Assembly (NCBI GenBank): GCA_046594555.1
Contig: JBKJRO010000109.1
Coordinates: forward strand, 5,473-69,472
Direction: 5' to 3'
Length of the DNA stretch: 64,000 nucleotides
Source: F1-60-MAGs163 sp046594555
Lineage (GTDB): Bacteria; Actinomycetota; Thermoleophilia; Solirubrobacterales; Solirubrobacteraceae
In this document: positions 51,017 to 58,565 of the stretch, one piece after another
Position numbering within the stretch: the first letter of the stretch is position 1
Layout of the letters: every line of letters starts with the position of its first letter
The notes under the pieces: generated by a model
What the model was told of the DNA's origin: nothing
Seen by the model: only the letters and a program-made list of their open reading frames with translations
Database searches by the model: none
Made by a program: the position numbers and the translations under genes

Positions 51017-52165
51017 GTGCCGCGCCGCCTCCTCATCCTCGGGTCGACCGGATCGATCGGCGTCCAGGCGCTGGACGTCGTCGGGCGCAGCGAGGGCCTC
51101 GAGGTCGTCGGCCTCAGCGCCGACCGCTCGTGGGAGGCGCTGATCGCGCAGGCCGGCGCCGCCGGGGTCACGCGCATCGCGCTCAGCGACCCCGACGCGA
51201 TCGAGCGGGCCCGCGCGAGCTTCGACGGTGAGGTCCTCGGCGGTCCGGAGGGCCTCGTCGAGCTGATCCTCGAGTCCGGCGCGGACCTGGTGCTCAACGC
51301 GATCGTCGGCTCCGCCGGGCTGGGCCCGAGCGTCGCGACGCTGGGGGAGGGCATCGACCTGGCGCTGGCCAACAAGGAGTCGCTGGTCGTCGGCGGCGAG
51401 CTCGTGATGCAGCTCGCCGAGGCGACGGGCGCGCGGTTGATCCCCGTCGACTCCGAGCACTCGGCGCTGCACCAGCTGCTCGCCGGCGAGGCGCCCGGGA
51501 CCGTCGACAAGCTCGTGCTGACCGCATCCGGCGGGCCGTTCCGCGGCCGCACGCGCGACGAGCTGGCGCAGGTGACGATCGCGGAGGCGCTGAACCACCC
51601 CACCTGGGCGATGGGCGGCAAGATCACGATCGACTCCGCCACGCTGATGAACAAGGGCCTGGAGGTCATCGAGGCCCACCACCTGTTCGGCGTGCCCTAT
51701 GACCGCCTGGACGTCGTGGTGCACCCGCAGTCGATCGTCCACTCCTACGTGCAGCTCTGCGACGGCTCCTCGCTCGCGCACCTGGGCCACCCGGACATGC
51801 GCGTCCCGATCGCCTACGCGCTGCACCATCCCGAGCGCGTCGAGTTGCCGGTGCGCGCTCTGGACCTGGCCGAGGTCAGGGCGCTGACGTTCGAGCCGGT
51901 GGACGAGGCGACGTTCCCGAGCCTGGGCCTGGCCCGCGCCGCCGGGCGGGCGGGGGGCACCGCGCCATGCGTCCTGAACGCGGCCAACGAGGTCGCGGTG
52001 CACGCGTTCCTGGCCGGCCGCATCGGCTTCCTGACGATCGCCGAGGTCATCGCCCGGACGCTCGACCAGGTGCCGGGCGAGCCCGTCCGGGCCTTCGACA
52101 CGCTGTACGACGCCGACCGCGCTGCGCGTGAGATCGCGGCCGCCCTGGTGGACCAAGCGGCGTGA
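51017..52165 (+). CDS. dxr: 1-deoxy-D-xylulose 5-phosphate reductoisomerase
   Basis: This 382-aa enzyme is the second of the MEP isoprenoid pathway. The NADPH motif is LILGSTGSIGVQ, and LANKESLVVGG, DSEHSALHQLL, LTASGGPFRG and MGGKITIDSATLMNKGLE form the active site. The GTG at 51017 gives the standard N-terminus. rseP follows 31 bp on, as in many bacteria. IspG of the same pathway is encoded at 57285. Confidence 0.96.
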   Translation: MPRRLLILGSTGSIGVQALDVVGRSEGLEVVGLSADRSWEALIAQAGAAGVTRIALSDPDAIERARASFDGEVLGGPEGLVELILESGADLVLNAIVGSAGLGPSVATLGEGIDLALANKESLVVGGELVMQLAEATGARLIPVDSEHSALHQLLAGEAPGTVDKLVLTASGGPFRGRTRDELAQVTIAEALNHPTWAMGGKITIDSATLMNKGLEVIEAHHLFGVPYDRLDVVVHPQSIVHSYVQLCDGSSLAHLGHPDMRVPIAYALHHPERVELPVRALDLAEVRALTFEPVDEATFPSLGLARAAGRAGGTAPCVLNAANEVAVHAFLAGRIGFLTIAEVIARTLDQVPGEPVRAFDTLYDADRAAREIAAALVDQAA

Positions 52166-52182
52166 GCCGCGTCGCCGCCGCC

Positions 52183-52188
52183 TAGACT
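52183..52188 (+). promoter_or_regulatory. Probable -10 box of rseP
   Basis: TAGACT ends 8 nt before the TTG at 52197 taken as the rseP start. No Shine-Dalgarno is visible, so a leaderless TTG-start message is implied. Confidence 0.35.
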
Positions 52189-52196
52189 CGGACGGG

Positions 52197-53276
52197 TTGA
52201 GCTACCTCCTCGCGTTCCTCGGCTTCGCCGCCCTCGTCCTGCTGCACGAGTTCGGCCACTTCGCCGCGGCCAAGGCCGTGGGCATGCGCGTCGAGCGCTT
52301 CTCGCTGTTCTTCCCGCCGCACGTGTTCAAGCTCAAGCGGGGCGAGACCGAGTACGCGATCGGCACGATCCCGCTGGGCGGCTACGTGCGGATCACGGGG
52401 ATGAACCCCAACGAGGAGATCCCCGAGGCGGTCGTCGCCCGGGCGTACTTCAAGATGCCGGTCTGGAAGCGGATCGCCGTCATCGCCGCCGGCCCCGCGA
52501 TGAACGTGCTCGTGGCGTTCGCGATCCTCTTCGGGCTCTACCTGCACTTCGGGATCGCGCACGGCACGACCCGCGTGGACCGGGTCGAGCCCGGCTCGGT
52601 CGCCGCGTCCGTCCTGCGCCCGGGTGACAGGCTCGTCACGGTCGACGGCGTGCGCGGCGACGCGGCCGCGCTCGGCCGGCAGGTCTCGACCCACAAGTGC
52701 GCGGGAAGGCCGACGCAGGGCTGCCGCGCGGCGACGCCGGCGACGGTGCGCCTCGTGCGGGACGGGAGGACGGTCACGATCAACGCCGTCCCCCGGTACG
52801 ACCAGGCGGCCCGCAAGTCCCGGCTCGGCTTCTCCTTCGCCGTGGATCGCAGCAGTGCCGGCCCCGCCTCGGCGGCGCGCGAATCGACGAGCCGGATGTG
52901 GGACATCACCACGGCGACCGTCACCGCGATCACGAAACTCGTCTACGACTCCAAGGCGCGAGGCCAGGTCTCCGGGATCGTCGGCTCGTACGAGGTCACG
53001 CAGAAGTCGGTCGCCTTCGACTGGGCCCAGGCCATGTACGTCCTGGCGATCATCTCGCTCTCGCTGGCGCTGGTGAACCTGTTCCCGTTCCTGCCGCTCG
53101 ACGGCGGTCACATCTTCTGGGCGCTGGCCGAGAAGGTCCGCGGGCGGCCGATCCCGTACGCGGTCCTGGAGCGTGCGAGCGCCGTCGGCTTCATCCTCGT
53201 GATCGCCCTCTTCGCCATCGGCCTGAGCAACGACATCGGCCGCCTGCGGGGCGAGGGCTTCAGCATCACCCGGTGA
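52197..53276 (+). CDS. rseP: Site-2 membrane metalloprotease RseP
   Basis: The 359-aa zinc protease performs regulated intramembrane cleavage. HEFGH (His17, Glu18, His21) lies in the first helix, one PDZ domain follows (VDRVEPGSVAASVLRPGD), and the second metal motif is NLFPFLPLDGG near the C-terminus. No ATG or GTG gives a full first helix, so TTG 52197 is used. Family members release anti-sigma factors or clear signal-peptide remnants. Confidence 0.93.
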   Translation: MSYLLAFLGFAALVLLHEFGHFAAAKAVGMRVERFSLFFPPHVFKLKRGETEYAIGTIPLGGYVRITGMNPNEEIPEAVVARAYFKMPVWKRIAVIAAGPAMNVLVAFAILFGLYLHFGIAHGTTRVDRVEPGSVAASVLRPGDRLVTVDGVRGDAAALGRQVSTHKCAGRPTQGCRAATPATVRLVRDGRTVTINAVPRYDQAARKSRLGFSFAVDRSSAGPASAARESTSRMWDITTATVTAITKLVYDSKARGQVSGIVGSYEVTQKSVAFDWAQAMYVLAIISLSLALVNLFPFLPLDGGHIFWALAEKVRGRPIPYAVLERASAVGFILVIALFAIGLSNDIGRLRGEGFSITR

Positions 53277-53333
53277 TCCGGGGCGAAGGTGACGCCTGCG
53301 TCAGCGCGGCCGCACCGCCCGCCCGCGAGCCGG

Positions 53334-53339
53334 TACGGT
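53334..53339 (+). promoter_or_regulatory. Probable -10 box of the acyl-CoA synthetase gene
   Basis: TACGGT ends 7 nt before the ATG at 53347. If it is the -10, the in-frame GTG at 53338 cannot be the start. Confidence 0.35.
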
Positions 53340-53346
53340 GCCGGGC

Positions 53347-55152
53347 ATGGAGACGAGTGTCCGGGCCCGGTCCACGAGCGAGGCGACGACGATCGCCGAG
53401 GCGTTCCGCATCACCGCCGCTGAGCGCGAGGGGGAGCTGGCGATCCGGACCCGCTCGGGCGACGTCCGCCTGACCTGGGGCGAGGTCCGCGATCAGGTGG
53501 ACAGCCTCGCCGGTGGGCTGCGCGCCCTGGGCGTCGAGCGGGGATCGACCGTCGCGCTGATGCTCGCCAACCGCCCGGAGTTCCACATCGCCGACCTGGC
53601 CGTCGTGACGGCCGGCGGCACGCCGTTCTCGATCTACCAGACCTACACCGCCGAGCAGATCAGCTACATCGTCGGCGACGCGGGCGCCAGGGTCGTCATC
53701 GTCGAGCAGACATATCTCCCGATGGTGCTGGAGGCGTGCAAGGAGCTGCCGGACGTCGAGCACGTGATTCTGATCGACCCGCCCGCGGAGGGGACGCCGG
53801 ATGGCGTCATCGCGCTCGCCGACGTCGCCGGGAGCAACCCGGGCTTCGACGCCGAGGCGGCCGTCGCCGAGGTCGGCGCCGAGGACGTGCTGACCCTGAT
53901 CTACACCTCCGGGACGACGGGCCCCCCGAAGGGCGTCCAGCTCGCGCACCGCAACCTGCTGAGCGCCGTCAAGGGGATCGAGGAGATCGTCCAGTTCCCC
54001 GCCGGTGCGCGCGTGGTGTCATGGCTGCCGGCGGCGCACATCGCCGAGCGCGCGGCGCATCACTACCTGCCGATCGTCTTCGGGCTCGAGATCACGACCT
54101 GCGACGACCCCGGCCAGGTGATGGCGGCGCTCCGGGACGTGCGCCCGCACTGGTTCTTCGCCGTGCCCCGCATCTGGGAGAAGCTGAAGGCCGGGCTGGA
54201 CACGATGGTCGCCGGGCAGGAGCCCGAGCAGCGCGACAAGCTGCAGGCGGCGCTGGCCGCCGCCGTCCAGAAGGTGCGCCTGGAGCAGCGCGGGGAGGAG
54301 GTCCCGGCCGAGCTGGCGGCGCAGGTCGCCGAGGCGGACGCCGCCATCTTCGCCGCCTGGCGCGCGATGGTCGGGCTGGACGAGGTGCTGGCGATCAACG
54401 TCGGCGCCGCGCCGACGCCCGTCGAGGTGCTCGAGTTCTTCCACGCGATCGGCCTGCCGCTGGCCGAGCTGTGGGGCATGTCGGAGACCTGCGGCGCGGG
54501 CACCGTCAACCCGCCGGGCAACATCAGGATCGGGACCGTCGGCCCGCCCGGCCCGAACGTCGAGATCACGCTCGCGGACGATGGCGAGGTCCTGGTCCGC
54601 GGCGACATCGTGATGCTCGGCTACCGCAACCTGCCCGAGCAGACCTCGGAGGCGATCGACGCCGACGGCTGGATGCACACGGGCGACATCGGGGCGTTCG
54701 ACGAGGCGGGCTACCTCAAGATCGTCGATCGCAAGAAGGAGATCATCATCAACGCGGCCGGCAAGAACATGTCGCCGGCGAACATCGAGGCGCACCTGAA
54801 GAGCGCCCACCCGCTGATCGGGCAGGCGTGCTGCATCGGAGACGCGCGACCCTACAACACCGCGCTGATCGTCCTCGACGCCGACTTCGCGCCGCTCTGG
54901 GCCAAGCAGCAGGGCATCGAGGACACCGCCCTCGAGGCGCTGGCGACGAACGAGGCCGTCATCGCCGAGGTCCAGAAGGGCGTCGAGGTGGCCAACTCGC
55001 ACCTCGCCCGTGTCGAGCAGATCAAGAAGTTCACGATCCTCGAGGGCGACTGGGCGCCGGGCGGCGACGAGTTGACGCCGACGATGAAGCTCAAGCGCAA
55101 GCCGATCGGCGCGAAGTACGACGCCGTCGTCGAGGCGATGTACGCGGGCTAG
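53347..55152 (+). CDS. Long-chain acyl-CoA synthetase (AMP-binding)
   Basis: This 601-aa adenylate-forming enzyme activates fatty acids. The AMP/P-loop motif YTSGTTGPPKGVQ begins near residue 185, ELWGMSETCGAGT is the adenine motif, and DGWMHTGDIGAFDEAGYLKIVDRKKE is the hinge. The catalytic Lys lies near the C-terminus in TPTMKLKRK. The length and the helical insert (about 285-340) match the FAA/AAE-type subgroup. It may feed the acyl-CoA dehydrogenase encoded at 1262, but the two are far apart. Confidence 0.93.
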   Translation: METSVRARSTSEATTIAEAFRITAAEREGELAIRTRSGDVRLTWGEVRDQVDSLAGGLRALGVERGSTVALMLANRPEFHIADLAVVTAGGTPFSIYQTYTAEQISYIVGDAGARVVIVEQTYLPMVLEACKELPDVEHVILIDPPAEGTPDGVIALADVAGSNPGFDAEAAVAEVGAEDVLTLIYTSGTTGPPKGVQLAHRNLLSAVKGIEEIVQFPAGARVVSWLPAAHIAERAAHHYLPIVFGLEITTCDDPGQVMAALRDVRPHWFFAVPRIWEKLKAGLDTMVAGQEPEQRDKLQAALAAAVQKVRLEQRGEEVPAELAAQVAEADAAIFAAWRAMVGLDEVLAINVGAAPTPVEVLEFFHAIGLPLAELWGMSETCGAGTVNPPGNIRIGTVGPPGPNVEITLADDGEVLVRGDIVMLGYRNLPEQTSEAIDADGWMHTGDIGAFDEAGYLKIVDRKKEIIINAAGKNMSPANIEAHLKSAHPLIGQACCIGDARPYNTALIVLDADFAPLWAKQQGIEDTALEALATNEAVIAEVQKGVEVANSHLARVEQIKKFTILEGDWAPGGDELTPTMKLKRKPIGAKYDAVVEAMYAG

Positions 55153-55209
55153 CGTTCCGCCGCGGCGGCGGCGCACCCGCGAACCTCGCGGAGGGGGGAA
55201 TCCGGCGGC

Positions 55210-55250
55210 CTGGTCGTCCTGTGCATGACATGCATGCACGCCGCGACCAG
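55210..55250. repeat. GCATG-core palindrome at the start of the DUF559 gene
   Basis: The 41-nt element has outer arms CTGGTCG/CGACCAG and inner arms GTGCATG/CATGCAC, with 4-nt mismatched spacers and a 5-nt centre. The GTG (55221) and ATG (55230) candidate start codons of the nuclease gene both lie inside it. It aligns with the solo copy at 7871-7907 and with the copy at 56131-56167. Confidence 0.85.
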
Positions 55251-56147
55251 CTTCCATCGTTCGACGCCCGGATCGCGGCGATCGCTGGGCGCCAGTACGG
55301 CGTCGCGACGCACGCGCAACTCGTCGCGCTCGGGCTCGGGCGGGGCGCGATCGCGCATCGGGTCAAGACCGGGCGGCTGCATCGGCTGCACGTCGGGGTC
55401 TACGCCGTCGGACATGCGGCTCCCCGCCCCGAGATGCGATGGCTCGCTGCGGTCCTCGCGTGTGGCGGCGGTGCCGTGCTGAGCCACCGGAGCGCATCGG
55501 TCCTCTGGTCGGCGCGCGCGGGCGAGGGCGGTCTCCCGGACGTCACGATCGCGACGCGCTCGGGGCGTCGGCGGCGTGGCGTCGCGGTCCACCGTGCGGC
55601 GCTCGAACCGCAGGACCGCAGCGTCCATCGCGGGATTCCGGTGACGTCGCCCGCCCGGACGCTGGTCGATCTTGCCACCGAACTCGATCGCGAGGCGCTC
55701 CTGAGGCTCGTGCGTGAACTGCAGTTCGTGCGGCGCTTCGACCTGGCGGCGGTCCAAGAGGCCCTGGCGCGCCGGCCGCGCCAAGCGCTGGCCGGCATCG
55801 TCGAGGATCTCGTCCTGGCTGAGTCGGGCCTGGAGGATCGGCTGCTCGACATCTGCGACGCGCACGGCCTGCCGCGGCCCCGCACGCAGACGTCGATCGC
55901 CGGGAAGCGGATCGACTTCGTCTGGCGGGCGGAGCGCGTGGCCGTCGAGACCGACGGCTGGCAGGGTCATGGCACCCGTACCGCCTTCCAGTCCGACCGG
56001 AGCGTGTCCAACCGGCTCCAGCTGCGCGGCTACACCATCCTCAGGTTCACCGATGCCGACCTCCGGCGGCGCCCACGTGACGTCGCGAGCCAGATCGAGC
56101 AGGCGCTGCGCCGAGGGTCGGCGTCGAGCAGGGCGCACGATGCATGA
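55221..56147 (+). CDS. AbiEi-like / DUF559 nuclease-fold protein
   Basis: The 308-aa product (305 from the ATG at 55230) has two parts. Residues about 15-65 form a winged-helix like AbiEi antitoxin N-termini (YGVATHAQLVALGLGRGAIA, LHVGVYAVG). Residues about 200-295 form a Vsr/PD-(D/E)xK-like DUF559 domain with Asp232 (RIDFVW), Glu243 and Asp245 (VAVETDGW), His250 and the tail GYTILRFTDADL. These residues fit a DNA endonuclease site. Cellular function is unknown; similar genes are often multicopy in related genomes. Start and stop codons both lie in palindromes, so the protein might bind or cut them. Confidence 0.78.
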   Translation: MHDMHARRDQLPSFDARIAAIAGRQYGVATHAQLVALGLGRGAIAHRVKTGRLHRLHVGVYAVGHAAPRPEMRWLAAVLACGGGAVLSHRSASVLWSARAGEGGLPDVTIATRSGRRRRGVAVHRAALEPQDRSVHRGIPVTSPARTLVDLATELDREALLRLVRELQFVRRFDLAAVQEALARRPRQALAGIVEDLVLAESGLEDRLLDICDAHGLPRPRTQTSIAGKRIDFVWRAERVAVETDGWQGHGTRTAFQSDRSVSNRLQLRGYTILRFTDADLRRRPRDVASQIEQALRRGSASSRAHDA

Positions 56148-56167
56148 CACGCATGCGCGACGCGCCC
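56131..56167. repeat. GCATG-core palindrome at the end of the DUF559 gene
   Basis: Outer arms GGGCGC/GCGCCC and inner arms GCATG/CATGC flank a 5-nt centre in a 37-nt element containing the TGA stop (56145-56147). The core GCATGACACGCATGC differs by one base from the copy at the gene start, in the same orientation. Confidence 0.82.
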
Positions 56168-56181
56168 AGGCTGATGCCGGG

Positions 56182-57240
56182 TCAGCGCACCACGTGCTCC
56201 GGCCCGACCTCGTCCACCGTCCGGCAGCCCAGGAGGGCCAGGCCGAGTTCGACCTCGGCACGCAGGATCTCCAGCACGTCGCGCGCGCCCGCCTCACCGC
56301 CGGCGGCGAGGCCCCACAGTGCGGGGCGGCCGACGAGGACGGCCCGCGCCCCGAGCGCGAGCGCGGCCAGGACGTCGGTGCCGCGGCGGATGCCGCCGTC
56401 CACGTAGACCTCCATGCGGCCGCCGACCTGCTCGACGATCTCGGGCAGGACCTCGGCCGTGGCGCAGACGCCGTCGAGCTGGCGCCCGCCGTGGTTGGAG
56501 ACGACGACGGCCGCAGCACCGTGCTCGCAGGCCAGCGCCGCGTCCTCGCCGGTCTGCACGCCCTTGACGATGACCGGCAGCGGGCAGTCGGCGGCGAACC
56601 GCTCGAGCTCGGTCCACGTGAGCGCCGGGTCGACGACGGAGAAGAAGTCCTGGACCGTCACGCCGCCGGAGCGCCCGAGCGCGGCGGTGACCGCGGGCAT
56701 GTCGAGGTCGGCCGGGACGGTGAACCCCGTCCGGAAGTCTCGCTCGCGATTGCCGGGCACCGGGGCGTCGACGGTCACGGCGATCGCCTGGAAGTCGTGC
56801 GCGACAGCCTGGTCGACCAGCGCACGCGAGATGCCGCGGTCGCGCGTGATGTACAGCTGGTACCAGCGCGGTGCGCCGGGGGCTGCGGCGGCGACCTCCT
56901 GCGGCGTGCTGGTCGCCAGCGTGGACATCGTCATCAGCGTCCCGGCGCCGGCTGCGGCGCGCGCCATGCCGGGCTCGCCGTCGGCGTGGGCCATCCGCTG
57001 CAGCGCCGTCGGGGCGATCAGCACGGGCATCGAGACGTCCGCGCCCAGCACCGTCGTCGCGGCCGACACCTCGCTGACGTCCCGGAGCACCCTCGGGCGC
57101 AGCCGCAGGCGCTCCCAGGCGGCGACGTTGTCGCGCAGGGTGCGCTCGTCGCCGGCACCGCCGTCGTAGTAGCCGAGCGGGCCCTCGTGGAGTCGCTCGG
57201 CGGCCAGGCGCTCGTAGTCGCGGACGTTCACCGGTGGCAT
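56182..57240 (-). CDS. FMN-dependent alpha-hydroxy-acid oxidase/dehydrogenase
   Basis: This 352-aa TIM-barrel flavoprotein oxidises 2-hydroxy acids such as lactate or glycolate. The active site has His250 and Arg253 in SNHGGRQLDG and Lys226 in VIVKGV. YYDGGAGDE near residue 24 and YVDGGIRRGTDVL are the other signatures. It resembles lactate oxidases and lactate 2-monooxygenases; the exact substrate is undetermined. The gene is divergent from ispG with 44 bp between starts. Confidence 0.9.
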   Translation of the reverse strand: MPPVNVRDYERLAAERLHEGPLGYYDGGAGDERTLRDNVAAWERLRLRPRVLRDVSEVSAATTVLGADVSMPVLIAPTALQRMAHADGEPGMARAAAGAGTLMTMSTLATSTPQEVAAAAPGAPRWYQLYITRDRGISRALVDQAVAHDFQAIAVTVDAPVPGNRERDFRTGFTVPADLDMPAVTAALGRSGGVTVQDFFSVVDPALTWTELERFAADCPLPVIVKGVQTGEDAALACEHGAAAVVVSNHGGRQLDGVCATAEVLPEIVEQVGGRMEVYVDGGIRRGTDVLAALALGARAVLVGRPALWGLAAGGEAGARDVLEILRAEVELGLALLGCRTVDEVGPEHVVR

Positions 57241-57272
57241 CGGCGCGAGCGTATCGGCGCGGACCGCCCGCC

Positions 57273-57278
57273 TACACT
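57273..57278 (+). promoter_or_regulatory. Probable -10 box of ispG
   Basis: TACACT ends 6 nt before the ispG ATG; the message would be leaderless. It supports ATG 57285 over the earlier in-frame start at 57234. Confidence 0.45.
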
Positions 57279-57284
57279 GACGTC

Positions 57285-58565
57285 ATGGCCTCGCAGCGGC
57301 AGATCATGGTCGGCGACGTCCCCGTCGGGGGCGGCGCGCCGGTCGCCGTCCAGACGATGACCAAGACGGAGACGGCGAACCTCCAGGCGACGATGGACCA
57401 GATCCATCGCTGCGCCGAGGCCGGCGCCGACATCATCCGCGTCGCGGTCCCGCGCGAGCAAGACGCCGAGGCGCTGAAGACGATCGTGGCGCAGTCGCCG
57501 GTCCCGATCATCGCCGACATCCACTTCAACCACACGCTGGCGCTGAAGGCGATCGAGGCCGGCGCCGCGTGCGTGCGGCTGAACCCCGGCAACATCGGCG
57601 GCCCCGACAAGGTCGCCGAGGTCATCGCCAAGGCCAACGCCACCGGGACGCCGATGCGGATCGGCGTCAACTCGGGTTCGCTGCCCAAGCACCTGCGCGA
57701 CCTGGAGTACAGCAACCCCGTCGAGGCGCTGGTGACCGCCGCGACGGAGTTCGTCGAGCTGATGGAGCGCCTGGACTTCACGAACTTCAAGGTCTCGATG
57801 AAGTCCACCAGCGTCCCGAACACGATCGCCTCCAACCGGCTGCTCGCCGAGCGGATCCCGTACCCGCTGCACCTCGGCGTCACGGAGGCCGGGACGAAGT
57901 ACACCGGCTCGCTGAAGTCCGCCGTCGGCCTGGGCACCCTGCTCGCCGACGGGGTCGGCGACACGATCCGCATCTCGCTCTCCACCTTCCACGCCGAGGA
58001 GGAGGTCAAGGTGGCCTGGGAGATCCTCAAGGCGCTGAAGCTGCGCGAGCGCGGCCCCGTGCTGATCGCCTGCCCGACGTGCGGGCGCCTGCAGTTCGAC
58101 ATGGACTCCGTCGTCGTCGAGATCGAGCAGCGCCTGGAGGCCTACGACGACCCGATCGAGGTCTCCGTCCTGGGCTGCGCGGTCAACGGCATCGGCGAGG
58201 CCCGCCACGCGGACTTCGGCATCACCGGCGCCAAGGACGCGGGCATGATCTTCTCCAAGGGCGAGCCGCTGAAGAAGGTCGCGACCGAGCAGCTCGTCGA
58301 CGAGCTGTTCACCGAGATCGACAAGTACTACGCGGCCGGGAAGACCGTCGTGCGCGATGCCGCCGCGGCGGCCGAGGCCGCGCGCTGGCTGCAGGAGAAC
58401 GAGGACGAGTCGCAGATGACGCCCGAGCGCCTCGCGATGCTGGAGGCGGCGTCCGCTGAAGCAGCGGGCGGCGGCGAGGACGTGCTGCAGGCGGCGGGCG
58501 TGACGAGCGCCCCGCTGGACGAGGCGCAGTCGCCCGTCGCGGGCCGTCGCTTCACCCGCAGCTGA
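57285..58565 (+). CDS. ispG: 4-hydroxy-3-methylbut-2-enyl-diphosphate synthase
   Basis: This 426-aa iron-sulfur enzyme is the sixth step of the MEP pathway. The TIM-barrel part has IADIHFNHTLAL and VRLNPGNIGG. The [4Fe-4S] ligands are the two Cys of ACPTCGR and the Cys of VLGCAVNGIGEA. About 65 extra residues follow the normal end, including RWLQENEDESQMTPERLAML. Its TGA abuts the convergent glycosidase stop with no gap. Confidence 0.95.
   Translation: MASQRQIMVGDVPVGGGAPVAVQTMTKTETANLQATMDQIHRCAEAGADIIRVAVPREQDAEALKTIVAQSPVPIIADIHFNHTLALKAIEAGAACVRLNPGNIGGPDKVAEVIAKANATGTPMRIGVNSGSLPKHLRDLEYSNPVEALVTAATEFVELMERLDFTNFKVSMKSTSVPNTIASNRLLAERIPYPLHLGVTEAGTKYTGSLKSAVGLGTLLADGVGDTIRISLSTFHAEEEVKVAWEILKALKLRERGPVLIACPTCGRLQFDMDSVVVEIEQRLEAYDDPIEVSVLGCAVNGIGEARHADFGITGAKDAGMIFSKGEPLKKVATEQLVDELFTEIDKYYAAGKTVVRDAAAAAEAARWLQENEDESQMTPERLAMLEAASAEAAGGGEDVLQAAGVTSAPLDEAQSPVAGRRFTRS

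Larger units (their letters stand above)
55210..56167. mobile_element. Candidate palindrome-bracketed nuclease unit
   Basis: This 958-bp unit consists of one gene (AbiEi-like N-terminus plus DUF559 nuclease fold) whose start codon lies in one palindrome and whose stop codon lies in a second, related one in the same orientation. A gene-free copy of the palindrome is at 7871-7907. There is no transposase, and target-site duplications were not identified. Mobility is an inference from this architecture. Confidence 0.45.

Noticed and set aside
55149..56519. 456-codon minus-strand frame across the DUF559 gene
   Set aside because: It spans both palindromes and parts of two genes with no motif; the plus-strand frame carries the nuclease residues.
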